Shown here: piece after piece, positions 7,079-13,677 of the stretch | Layout of the letters: each line of letters begins with the position of its first letter | Position numbering within the stretch: the first letter of the stretch is position 1 | Source: Streptomyces misionensis | GTDB taxonomy: Bacteria > Actinomycetota > Actinomycetes > Streptomycetales > Streptomycetaceae | Assembly: GCF_900104815.1 (NCBI RefSeq) | Contig: NZ_FNTD01000004.1 | Span: 744,001 to 808,000 of the forward strand | DNA length: 64,000 nucleotides | Direction of reading: 5' to 3' | Program-made: the position numbers and the translations under genes | The notes under the pieces: generated by a model | Told to the model about the DNA's origin: nothing | Seen by the model: only the letters and a program-made list of their open reading frames with translations | The model's database searches: none

Positions 7079-7515
7079 CCGACCTCCGCGACCGCATCGC
7101 CGAGGCCGCTCTCAGCGCCGTCGAGGCTGCGCTGGACGACACCTTGCTGCCCGCCGCGCGCGAGAAGGCGCTCGCCGGGATCGCCGCAGTGCTGCCCGCG
7201 CCCGACCAGCGGGCCGCCGTCCTGCTGGAGGCCGCCGAGGTCGCCGAGTCCCTGCGGCAGTTCGAGCGCTGCACTGGCCCACGGGCCGCCGCGCAGGTCT
7301 CCGAGAACGTCGGCATCCTCCGCGTCGCCGAGGCGCTGCGCCGTCTGGCTGGCGAGGCGCAGCAGGACGAGGCACCGGGCGGCGAGGAGGCGCACACCGG
7401 TGGCAACGCGGAGGACTGCCCCGTCTGCCGCCCGCAGATCGACAAGACCGTCCTGTACCCGTGGATCTGCACCGGTGCCGCCCCGGCGCGGTCCGGGCAG
7501 CCCGAGACGGACTGA
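7063..7515 (+). CDS. Actinophage early protein of unknown function, 150 aa
   Basis: The GTG at 7063 sits inside the shared 26-bp start cassette; an in-frame ATG at 6988 lacks as good a ribosome site. The product is helical and Ala/Glu-rich (DPDLRDRIAEAALSAVEAAL) and ends with a C-P-V-C knuckle and a final Cys. Similar N-termini are common in Streptomyces mobile elements, where the function is unknown. A 13-bp hairpin follows. Confidence 0.7.
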   Translation: MTQLDPDLRDRIAEAALSAVEAALDDTLLPAAREKALAGIAAVLPAPDQRAAVLLEAAEVAESLRQFERCTGPRAAAQVSENVGILRVAEALRRLAGEAQQDEAPGGEEAHTGGNAEDCPVCRPQIDKTVLYPWICTGAAPARSGQPETD

Positions 7516-7522
7516 GCCAACC

Positions 7523-7560
7523 CTCTGTGGGGCCGTGTGGTGCAGCGCGGCCCCACAGAG
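7523..7560. terminator. Strong hairpin, 13-bp stem
   Basis: CTCTGTGGGGCCG at 7523-7535 pairs perfectly with 7548-7560 around a 12-base loop, just after the stop of the 7063 gene. It probably ends the early operon or attenuates read-through. Confidence 0.75.
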
Positions 7561-7669
7561 GGGCTAGGCGGGCGCCAGACAGCCCCACAGAGCGCGCGCG
7601 ACTCACGCGACACAGGGACCAACTCCAGGCCCGCAGACGGGCGTACAGGACTTTCGATCAAGGAGAACA

Positions 7670-8005
7670 GTGAACCCCGCAGACGAACTCGCCGCCGCAG
7701 CCGACAAACTCCGCGCACTCGCCACCGCCGTCAGCGCACCCGAACCCGCCCTCCAGCCCTTCCACGCGGAAGGGTGCGACGTCACCCAGGGCAGAACCCC
7801 CGGCCTGTACGACGTCGCCACCACCCAGACCCCCGAACTCGCCAACTACATCGCCGCCATGGACCCCACCGTCGGCCTCGCCCTCGCCGACTGGCTGGAG
7901 ACCACGGCCGCCAAGCTCAACCACAGCACCCACCCAGGCTGGCAAGACCACGTCGAACCGCACGCCCTCACCGTCGCCCGCGCCATCCTCGGCGGCCAGC
8001 CGTGA
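7670..8005 (+). CDS. Unknown phage protein, 111 aa
   Basis: GTG at 7670 follows AAGGAGA. The product starts with a helical PADELAAAADKLRALA segment and contains CDVTQGRTPGLYDVATTQTP and LADWLETTAAKL. Similar proteins are common in Streptomyces prophages and integrative elements, with no known role. It is coupled by GTGA to the next small gene. Confidence 0.7.
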   Translation: MNPADELAAAADKLRALATAVSAPEPALQPFHAEGCDVTQGRTPGLYDVATTQTPELANYIAAMDPTVGLALADWLETTAAKLNHSTHPGWQDHVEPHALTVARAILGGQP

Positions 8006-8172
8006 CCGGTCCGTCCAGCACGCCCCGCGGCGAGCACACGCCCACGACCGGCGCCACCTGGTCCACCGAACTCGTGCGCACCGAGGAGGTCATAGCCGAC
8101 GACGCGCCCGACCCCCGGCCCAACCGGGCCACCCGACGCGCCCTCGCGCGCGCAGCACGGAGGAGCAAGTAG
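8002..8172 (+). CDS. Small basic phage protein, 56 aa
   Basis: GTG at 8002 overlaps the previous stop. The N-terminal half is Thr/Ser/Pro-rich and probably disordered; the C-terminal half is strongly basic (RPNRATRRALARAARRSK), suggesting nucleic-acid binding. A hairpin at 8225-8249 follows. No family is recognised. Confidence 0.55.
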   Translation: MTGPSSTPRGEHTPTTGATWSTELVRTEEVIADDAPDPRPNRATRRALARAARRSK

Positions 8173-8224
8173 CCCTCGACGGCGGCGGCATCAAGCTCAC
8201 GGCGAAGTGACCGCTCAACGCCCG

Positions 8225-8249
8225 GCGCCCCGCCCAGCCGGCGGGGCGC
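8225..8249. terminator. Hairpin, 10-bp perfect stem
   Basis: GCGCCCCGCC at 8225-8234 pairs with 8240-8249 around CAGCC and is followed by TTGCGT. It ends the 7670-8172 transcription unit. Confidence 0.7.
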
Positions 8250-8334
8250 TTGCGTGTTCGGCCGGCGTCCGCGCCCTTGACCCCCACTGATCTCGGGCGC
8301 ACCCTGATCCCTCACGCCCCGGAGGGAACCAGCC

Positions 8335-8691
8335 ATGGCCGAAAACGACGACCACCGCATCGTCAGCCGCGAAAACCCCGACGGCACCCGCCACATCGCC
8401 GCCCTACAGCGCACCCCCGAAACCGACCAGCTCAGCGACGACCAGATCATCACCTCACTGCAAGAGTGGAAAGCCAACCGCCAGCCCTCCAGCAGCACCT
8501 ACGAGCGGTGGCCCATGCCCGCCTCGTTCAACGACTGGCTCGACACGACGAAGCCCGCCGGCCCCGACCCGTGCCCCACATGCGGCTGCTGGAGCCTCCG
8601 CATCGGCGCCGCACCAGGCGGGCCGGGCGACGAGAAGGTGGTGTGCACGATGCTCAGGTGCGTGGCCTCCCCGTTCTACGGGGCGTCGTAG
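8335..8691 (+). CDS. Phage protein with C-terminal zinc ribbon, 118 aa
   Basis: ATG at 8335 follows GGAGGGAACC. The N-terminal half is hydrophilic (ENPDGTRHIAALQRTPETDQ), the centre aromatic (YERWPMPASFNDWLD), and the C-terminus holds C-P-T-C-G with a later Cys pair (CTMLRC), a likely zinc ribbon. It is the last plus-strand gene before the minus-strand block at 8698-9895. Function unknown. Confidence 0.65.
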   Translation: MAENDDHRIVSRENPDGTRHIAALQRTPETDQLSDDQIITSLQEWKANRQPSSSTYERWPMPASFNDWLDTTKPAGPDPCPTCGCWSLRIGAAPGGPGDEKVVCTMLRCVASPFYGAS

Positions 8692-8697
8692 CCGCCG

Positions 8698-8901
8698 CTA
8701 CCCCCACGCGTCTGGTCCGCCGCCCCGCCACACGATCCAGTCCGCCCGGATCACGTCCAGGTCGTCCACGCCCTCCAGGCCGGCGCGGCGCAGGAACTCC
8801 ACCACATCGGTCAACCGGAACGCCCTGCCCGAGATCTCGCCGTCGATCCGGACACGCCGGCCACCATCCTCATCAGGCGGGTACACGATCACGGCAGGCA
8901 T
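8698..8901 (-). CDS. Small conserved protein of Streptomyces mobile elements, 67 aa
   Basis: The start is ATG at 8901. The sequence MPAVIVYPPDEDGGRRVRID, then EFLRRAGLEGVDDLDVI, is compact with beta strands followed by helices. I recognise it as a type frequently found near excisionase genes of Streptomyces integrative elements, without known function. It is the last gene of the minus-strand cluster that starts with the excisionase-like gene. Confidence 0.7.
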   Translation of the reverse strand: MPAVIVYPPDEDGGRRVRIDGEISGRAFRLTDVVEFLRRAGLEGVDDLDVIRADWIVWRGGGPDAWG

Positions 8902-9051
8902 ACACCCAGCGTCCCGTGACCCGGCCGCGGGCGCGCGCTCGGTACGGCCGAACGGATCTGCTTGACACCGGGGGGATGCTGGATCTGCGGTTCTGGTCTC
9001 CGCTGCTGCACCACGAATCGCGTGCTACTCGGGACGGCTCCCCGACACGAC

Positions 9052-9078
9052 GAAGCCCCGGCCAGTGGTCGGGGCTTC
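9052..9078. terminator. Hairpin with 12-bp stem
   Basis: GAAGCCCCGGCC at 9052-9063 pairs with 9067-9078 (one G-T wobble) around AGT. Read on the minus strand, it lies 19 bases after the stop of the DUF6221-like gene. Confidence 0.65.
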
Positions 9079-9096
9079 TCGTCTGCGCGGGCGCGA

Positions 9097-9507
9097 CTAC
9101 GGACGCCACGCCTCGTTGTAGTCGGGGTGATCGGCGTACGCCGAAGCGAGCAGGCGCAGCGTCCGGCACGGGAACGTCTCGCCGTCGCACTCGGCGCACC
9201 AGTCCCCGGATCGCTCCTCGTGGTCGGCGTTGACCACCTCGATCAGTTCGGCGTGGTGAAGCTCAAGCAGGGCACGCTGGGCTTCGACGTCGCGCAGGAC
9301 ACGCGCCGGATCATGACGAACGATGTGGTCGCGCTCGCCACCGGTGATCGCAAGAGCCACACGGTGAACCGGTCCCGACGACTCCCCGACCGGGACCGCC
9401 GTCACCCAGTTGGCAGCCGGCCCGTCCACCCAGGCGCCGCCCGCGGCCTGTGCTACCCGCTCGTCCTCGTCCAGCCGGGCGCGCAGGAACTGCACCAGAT
9501 CATCCAT
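9097..9507 (-). CDS. DUF6221 family protein, 136 aa
   Basis: ATG at 9507 overlaps the end of the excisionase-like gene. The N-terminus MDDLVQFLRARLDEDE, the central IVRHDPARVLRDVEAQRALL, and the late ECDGETFPCRTLRLLASAYA with ADHPDYNEAW are hallmarks of DUF6221, a family mostly confined to Streptomyces chromosomes and mobile elements. Function unknown. Co-transcription with an excisionase-like gene ties it to the mobile element. Confidence 0.85.
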   Translation of the reverse strand: MDDLVQFLRARLDEDERVAQAAGGAWVDGPAANWVTAVPVGESSGPVHRVALAITGGERDHIVRHDPARVLRDVEAQRALLELHHAELIEVVNADHEERSGDWCAECDGETFPCRTLRLLASAYADHPDYNEAWRP

Positions 9508-9895
9508 CCGACGGCTCCTCGACCCCGGTGATGTCGAACCCGAACGGGACGTCCGAGCAGGCGTCGTAGATCTCCTGCCGGACCTGCTCCGCCGTGACGT
9601 CCGAGTCGGCCTCGATCCGCATGGTCAGGATGTAGGTGCTCATCTGGGGCACTCCTTGCTGCTTGGGCGGGGCGAGGTCTGTCCGCTTGCCTTGCTGCGG
9701 CGGGTTCGCTTCGAACCACGCGGCCACCTCGTCAGCGCGGTACTGGATCTTCGTAGAGCCCTCGATCTGAACTGGCCGGGGGAAGGAGGCGCTGCGCCGG
9801 TACGTGTGCAGTGCCGACCGGCTGACCCCGTGCTCCAGCTCGATCTGCTTCAAGGTGATCAAGCGGCTCCCCTCGCTTTCAGGGTTCTTGGGCAC
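9500..9895 (-). CDS. AlpA/excisionase-like HTH protein with in-frame C-terminal extension, 131 aa
   Basis: The likely start is GTG at 9895 behind GGGAGGATG. Residues about 10-60 (LITLKQIELEHGVSRSALHT and STKIQYRADEVAAWFEANPP) form the winged HTH of the MerR/AlpA/Xis type. The frame then runs without a stop into a 47-residue segment starting MSTYILTMRIEADSDVTAEQ. That ATG (9643) has its own AAGGAG site, so two products are possible: a 131-residue fusion and a 47-residue protein. A perfect 27-bp palindrome lies 16 bases upstream. It may be the recombination directionality factor or a regulator; the integrase is not nearby. Confidence 0.7.
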   Translation of the reverse strand: MPKNPESEGSRLITLKQIELEHGVSRSALHTYRRSASFPRPVQIEGSTKIQYRADEVAAWFEANPPQQGKRTDLAPPKQQGVPQMSTYILTMRIEADSDVTAEQVRQEIYDACSDVPFGFDITGVEEPSDG

Positions 9896-9910
9896 GGCTA
9901 CATCCTCCCT

Positions 9911-9937
9911 GAACCTCTGGACAATGTCCAGAGGTTC
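9911..9937. promoter_or_regulatory. Perfect 27-bp palindrome, probable operator
   Basis: GAACCTCTGGACA (9911-9923) and its exact reverse complement (9925-9937) flank a single A. It lies in the divergent gap between the excisionase-like gene (start 9895) and the 10029 gene. Thirteen-base perfect arms are far beyond chance and suit a dimeric regulator, perhaps the excisionase-like protein controlling itself. Confidence 0.75.
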
Positions 9938-9966
9938 TGTCACTGTGGAACGGCACCAACAAGTAC

Positions 9967-10000
9967 GGCCCCGGCGGGAGTTGCACCTCCCGCCGGGGCC
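9967..10000. terminator. Hairpin, 14-bp stem
   Basis: GGCCCCGGCGGGAG at 9967-9980 pairs with 9987-10000 around TTGCAC. It stands between the palindrome and the 10029 start and could insulate the plus-strand genes from divergent or upstream transcription, or act as an attenuator. Confidence 0.6.
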
Positions 10001-10028
10001 AGCCATCAACCTGCCGTGAACAGGAGAG

Positions 10029-10262
10029 ATGACCGTGACACACGGTACAAGCCCGGCACCGCAACCGCCCAGCCCCGTCCTGGCCGAGTACGCCGAAGCC
10101 ACCCAAGCCTGCCGCGACATCGCCGCCAGGGTCGGCATCCGCAACTGCGACAACGACCCGGACTGGAAGGCCGCCGAGTGGCGCGCCAACGACCTGTTCG
10201 ACAAGGCGCTCGCCGCCGGGCACACCATGGACGAAGTCCTGAAAGCGGGGCGAAAGCAGTGA
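10029..10262 (+). CDS. Small unknown protein, 77 aa
   Basis: ATG at 10029 follows AGGAGAG. The product is helical (LAEYAEATQACRDIAARVGI; WRANDLFDKALAAGHTMDEV) with two cysteines. It starts a run of very small genes typical of Streptomyces integrative-element spread regions. Function unknown. Confidence 0.65.
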   Translation: MTVTHGTSPAPQPPSPVLAEYAEATQACRDIAARVGIRNCDNDPDWKAAEWRANDLFDKALAAGHTMDEVLKAGRKQ

Positions 10263-10408
10263 CCGCCCAGCAGCCCGAGCCCGACCGCACCCCGCGCGCC
10301 AACCAGATCCTCGCCGAACCCGCCACCGTCGAAGCCTGCCAAGCCGACTACCAGGCCGCCGCCGACGTCCGGCAGAACCTCGCCGCACAGGAAGCGAGGC
10401 AACGGTGA
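10259..10408 (+). CDS. Small unknown protein, 49 aa
   Basis: GTG at 10259 overlaps the preceding stop and its own stop overlaps the next GTG. The product is helical, Gln/Ala-rich (EACQADYQAAADVRQNLAAQ). Coupling at both ends is the main support. Confidence 0.5.
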   Translation: MTAQQPEPDRTPRANQILAEPATVEACQADYQAAADVRQNLAAQEARQR

Positions 10409-10617
10409 GCTGGCTCGACCGCCTCCTCGGCAACGACCACGAGCGCGCCGCCACCCAGTACGCCGGCCGCGAGTCCGCCACCGAACGCGCCACACGGCAA
10501 CGCCGCGCCAGCCACCACCGCAGTGGCGCCCAACAAGCCGCCCGCGCCGGCCAAGCGTGGGAAGACCGCGACCGCGCCCAGGACACCAAGGGCCGCTGGT
10601 ACCGAGCCGCCAGGTAA
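10405..10617 (+). CDS. Small basic protein resembling spread-region proteins, 70 aa
   Basis: GTG at 10405 overlaps the previous stop. The product, starting SWLDRLLGNDHERAATQYAG and rich in Arg/His/Gln with RAGQAWEDRDRAQDTKGRWY, resembles small basic proteins that stand upstream of DUF2637 genes in actinomycete integrative conjugative elements. That likeness is from memory of the family pattern and is not proof of a transfer role. Confidence 0.6.
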   Translation: MSWLDRLLGNDHERAATQYAGRESATERATRQRRASHHRSGAQQAARAGQAWEDRDRAQDTKGRWYRAAR

Positions 10618-10628
10618 GGAGCAACGCC

Positions 10629-10712
10629 ATGGAGAAGTTCGGCTTCGGCCTCGGCATCATCCTCAGCTTCGCCGCCGGCATCTTCGCCGTCGTCTGGATG
10701 ACCACCCACTGA
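10629..10712 (+). CDS. 27-aa single-pass membrane peptide
   Basis: ATG at 10629 follows AAGGAGC. Nearly the whole peptide is one hydrophobic helix (GLGIILSFAAGIFAVVWM). The good ribosome site and its place among other small membrane genes support translation. Such peptides are usual in spread-gene clusters; function unknown. Confidence 0.5.
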   Translation: MEKFGFGLGIILSFAAGIFAVVWMTTH

Positions 10713-10725
10713 CCCACCCCAGACC

Positions 10726-10770
10726 GCCGGCCCCCGCGTACCCAACATCCCCCCGTCCGCGGGGGCCGGC
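10726..10770. terminator. Hairpin, 13-bp stem
   Basis: GCCGGCCCCCGCG at 10726-10738 pairs perfectly with 10758-10770 around a 19-base loop, between two small membrane-protein genes. Confidence 0.55.
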
Positions 10771-10784
10771 ACCCCGGAGGCACC

Positions 10785-10925
10785 ATGCGCCGCCACTTCC
10801 AACACCCGCTCGCCCGCCGCGGGTTCACCGTCCTCGCCGTCGTCGCCGCGCTCAACGGCCTCTGGGCTCCCGCCGTCGTCTGCACCCTGCTCGCCGCCTA
10901 CGCCTGGCACAACCGCCGCCGCTAA
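10785..10925 (+). CDS. Small membrane protein, 46 aa
   Basis: ATG at 10785 follows GGAGG. A basic head (MRRHFQHPLARR) is followed by two hydrophobic stretches (GFTVLAVVAALNGLWAP; AVVCTLLAAYAW) and ends HNRRR. It resembles the tiny Spd-like membrane proteins of Streptomyces plasmids. No enzyme motif is present. Confidence 0.6.
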   Translation: MRRHFQHPLARRGFTVLAVVAALNGLWAPAVVCTLLAAYAWHNRRR

Positions 10926-10942
10926 CCGCCCGGAGAAGCACC

Positions 10943-11770
10943 GTGAAGAACCCGACCGCCGCGCTCGCCGCCGGCGCCGCAGTCGTCACCATCGCCCTCA
11001 CCGGCGCCGCCTTCTGGCTGTCCTACGAACACCTCCACGACATCGCCGGCGGCAACGGCCTCGGCGGCGCACGCGCCTGGGCCTGGCCCGCAACCGTCGA
11101 CCTCTTCATCATCGCCGGTGAACTCCTCGTCCTCCGCGCATCCCTCCGCGGCGCAGTCGACCGGTGGGCATACGCACTCGCCGCAGTCGGGTCCCTCGGC
11201 TCCATCGCACTCAACGTGTTCGGCGTCGGCGACAGCGCGCAGCCGATGGAGTACGTAGTCGCAGCCGTCCCCCCATCGGCTGCACTCATCGCATTCGGTG
11301 CACTCATGCGGCAGGTCCACGACGCACTCCACCGCGCCCAGGCCACAGCGACGCCTGCGCAACCGGACGCGGGTACCGACTTCGAGCGCGCAGCCGAACA
11401 GGCGGTCGAAGTCGCCGACTCGGATTCGCGGGCCGCGTTCGTTCTCGACTTCCACCCCCACCCGCAGCCGCATCCCGACGTGTGCGCAACCGCATCCGCC
11501 GCAGCTCACGCCCCGGATGCACCCGCCCAGCAGCCGGAGAGTGCACCCTCCGCATCCGACGCGATCGTGCGCCCCATGCCCACCCCGGCTGCGGATGCAG
11601 ACCTCCTTGCAGCCGCACTCGAAGTCAACGCAACCGCGCTCGCCGAGACCGGGCAGCGCGCATCTCTCCGCCGACTGCAGTCCGAGCTGCGCATCGGCCA
11701 GAAGCGAGCCCAGCGCATCCAGGCGCAGCTGCCCGACACCCTGCCCGCACCCGCAAGCAAGGAGGCGTGA
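10943..11770 (+). CDS. DUF2637 membrane protein (SpdB-like), 275 aa
   Basis: GTG at 10943 follows GGAGAAG. Three or four membrane helices fill residues about 5-125 (AVVTIALTGAAFWLSYEHL, PATVDLFIIAGELLVLRA, WAYALAAVGSLGSIALNVFG), the pattern of DUF2637 proteins found in Streptomyces conjugative plasmids and integrative elements, where related proteins help plasmid spread between hyphae. After an Ala/Pro/His-rich linker, the C-terminus (about 225-265) forms a HTH-like segment (SLRRLQSELRIGQKRAQRIQ). No TraB-type translocase is present in the window, so a transfer role here is open. Confidence 0.8.
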   Translation: MKNPTAALAAGAAVVTIALTGAAFWLSYEHLHDIAGGNGLGGARAWAWPATVDLFIIAGELLVLRASLRGAVDRWAYALAAVGSLGSIALNVFGVGDSAQPMEYVVAAVPPSAALIAFGALMRQVHDALHRAQATATPAQPDAGTDFERAAEQAVEVADSDSRAAFVLDFHPHPQPHPDVCATASAAAHAPDAPAQQPESAPSASDAIVRPMPTPAADADLLAAALEVNATALAETGQRASLRRLQSELRIGQKRAQRIQAQLPDTLPAPASKEA

Positions 11771-12426
11771 TGGATGCGCAGCCACCGCCCGGCGGCGACG
11801 AACTGCGCACCCGCCACTACCTCCAACATCTCGGCGCCCGCCCCATCGGCCACCAGGAGCCCACCATGACCACCCCCGAACCCCGCCGGCCCGTCACCCC
11901 CACCCGGATCATCCCCGCCAGCGCCCCGCTGCCCGCGCGAGCACCCGACCCCGACGAGCTACCGCCCTGGCGCACCCCACCACCGCCCCCGCCGGTCATG
12001 ACCGCCGAGCCCCCGCCCACTCCGCCGCCCCCGCCGCCAGCCGAGGTCATCCACCACCACATCCACGAGCACATCCTCGTCCCCTACGACGAGGAGGAGG
12101 AGCCCCGGCCGCGGCTGTGGGCGCGCCTGTGGGACACGCTGGTCACCTGGCGGCTGGTCGTCGCGATCCTGCTCGCGCTCACCCCCTGGTGCGGCGGCCG
12201 AAGCCCCGTCGGGATCTGGGGCCACACCGTCCACCAAGCCCGCACCGACGTCGGCATGGGGGCCGCCTACGTCATCGCCGGGATCGCCGTCGCCGTCAGC
12301 TGGGCCCTCAGCCGGCGTACCGGCCGCGCCCTACCCCGCTTCCTCCTCGTCACCACCCTGGTCGGGGGCCTCGGCGTCCTCGACTGGTTCGACCCGATCC
12401 TCGCCCTCACCGGAGTCCACCGCTGA
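11770..12426 (+). CDS. Proline-rich membrane protein, 218 aa
   Basis: ATG at 11770 has AAGGAGG upstream and overlaps the previous stop; an internal ATG at 11866 also has AGGAG. The first 130 residues are Pro-rich, with runs of Pro, EVIHHHIHEHILVPYDEEEE and acidic residues. Three hydrophobic helices follow (LVVAILLALTPW, GAAYVIAGIAVAVSWAL, FLLVTTLVGGLGVL). The arrangement fits SpdB2-like spread proteins. Function inferred only from layout. Confidence 0.65.
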   Translation: MDAQPPPGGDELRTRHYLQHLGARPIGHQEPTMTTPEPRRPVTPTRIIPASAPLPARAPDPDELPPWRTPPPPPPVMTAEPPPTPPPPPPAEVIHHHIHEHILVPYDEEEEPRPRLWARLWDTLVTWRLVVAILLALTPWCGGRSPVGIWGHTVHQARTDVGMGAAYVIAGIAVAVSWALSRRTGRALPRFLLVTTLVGGLGVLDWFDPILALTGVHR

Positions 12427-12938
12427 TGACCGGCACCACCACCCTCACCCTCGGCGGCCTCCTCGCCGCCCTCCTCGTCCTCGTCGCCAACTTGCACCCC
12501 TGGTACCGCGGCGGCCGCGAGATGAAGCAACTCGCCGCGTTCGGCAAGGGCTTCGCCGCCGCCGCATGCGCCGCAGCCTGCCCCGGCGGCATACTCGGCT
12601 GGGCCCACACACACGCCGGCGGCATCGCCAACGGCGCCGGCCAGCAAGCAGGCTCCGCAGCCACCGGCACCACGGCCGCCAGCAGTCTGACCAGCGGCCA
12701 GCTCACGGGCCTGTCCGCGACCGGTGCCGTCGTGGTGGTGGTCGCGGTGGCCCTCGCGGTCCTCGCCTACAAGGCGGCGGGCAAGGCGGACAAACGGCGG
12801 ATCGTCGGCGGGTTCTTCGTCGGCTCCGTGCTGCTCCTCACCGCAGGCGTCGCCGGGGCCCTCTCGTGGCTGCCTGCCGCCCTCAACGGCGCCGGGAGCG
12901 GCGTGGTGTCCGCCGTGCAGGGATCGGGGCTCCTGTGA
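12426..12938 (+). CDS. Membrane protein, 170 aa
   Basis: ATG overlaps the preceding stop. It has an N-terminal helix (LGGLLAALLVLVANLHPW), a Gly/Ala/Thr-rich middle (about 40-95), then two membrane helices (VVVVVAVALAVLAYKAAG; FFVGSVLLLTAGVAGAL). It is coupled to membrane genes on both sides and is probably part of the same membrane complex. Unknown family. Confidence 0.65.
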   Translation: MTGTTTLTLGGLLAALLVLVANLHPWYRGGREMKQLAAFGKGFAAAACAAACPGGILGWAHTHAGGIANGAGQQAGSAATGTTAASSLTSGQLTGLSATGAVVVVVAVALAVLAYKAAGKADKRRIVGGFFVGSVLLLTAGVAGALSWLPAALNGAGSGVVSAVQGSGLL

Positions 12939-13525
12939 GCCGCCTCGCCCGCCCCGCGGCCCGCCTCGCCGACGGCTCCGCCATCCTCGCCCGCGCGATC
13001 GGCAGGCGCGTGACCGCATGGGTGGCGCGCGGCCGACGCCACGACCTCACTGGGTGGCGGGCCGCGCTCGGCTGCTGGTTCCGGCTCGCCGTCCTCACCC
13101 TCGGCGTGTACCTGCTCTGGCGGCTCGTCCGCGCCATGCCGAACCTCATGTGGGTGTTCAGCGGCGTGTGGGTCATCGCCGCATGGAGGGCCGGCCGCAA
13201 CGCCTCCGCGGACGTCGAGGAGGCCGACGAAGAGGCGCCCGCGCCCCCCGACGCGGAGGCTGTGCGTGCCCTCCTCCTGGCCCTCATGGGGGACGGCTCC
13301 GGAGTGCACCTGCGGACCGTCCTCGCCCACCTCCAGGAGCACGCCGGCTGGGAGGGCCGCACGATGGCCGATCTGCGGGCCCGATTGGACCGCCTCGGCA
13401 TCCCCTTCGACCGCAACGTGAAGGTGGCCGGCGTGCCCACCTGGGGGGTCCGGCGGAGGGATCTTGAAGCCCCTACCCCGGTTAGGGAGACGGACGTGTC
13501 TTCCGGGACGGAGCTACCCGTTTGA
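12935..13525 (+). CDS. Membrane protein with C-terminal winged-helix-like module, 196 aa
   Basis: GTG at 12935 overlaps the previous stop. There are one or two membrane helices at about 45-85 (WFRLAVLTLGVYLLWRLV; NLMWVFSGVWVIAAW), an acidic linker, then a soluble module from about 115 to 180 (LMGDGSGVHLRTVLAHLQEH; RLDRLGIPFDRNVKVAG). The same module recurs at the C-terminus of the GIY-YIG protein encoded next. It is the last gene of the membrane-gene block; a canonical terminator follows. Confidence 0.65.
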   Translation: MSRLARPAARLADGSAILARAIGRRVTAWVARGRRHDLTGWRAALGCWFRLAVLTLGVYLLWRLVRAMPNLMWVFSGVWVIAAWRAGRNASADVEEADEEAPAPPDAEAVRALLLALMGDGSGVHLRTVLAHLQEHAGWEGRTMADLRARLDRLGIPFDRNVKVAGVPTWGVRRRDLEAPTPVRETDVSSGTELPV

Positions 13526-13561
13526 CCTGCACTTTCTACTGATCGTCTCCCTGCTTCTCCC

Positions 13562-13593
13562 GCCCGTCTCCCACCTTGGAGACGGGCCCTTTT
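13562..13593 (+). terminator. Rho-independent terminator
   Basis: GCCCGTCTCC at 13562-13571 pairs with 13578-13587 around a 6-base loop, followed by CCTTTT. It is the only classical stem plus T-tract terminator seen in this region and ends the spread-like operon. Confidence 0.85.
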
Positions 13594-13677
13594 GTGAGAT
13601 AATCAAGATCCAACGAACAGACCCCGGCGAGCGCGCCAACGCTCCCGGGGCATGGCCGATCTGCTGAGGAGATCGAC

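Noticed and set aside
9097..10910. A 461-residue minus-strand gene covering the palindrome and the 10-kb small genes
   Set aside because: Upstream of GTG 9895 the frame is low-complexity and crosses a palindrome and hairpin; the conserved HTH begins only after 9895.
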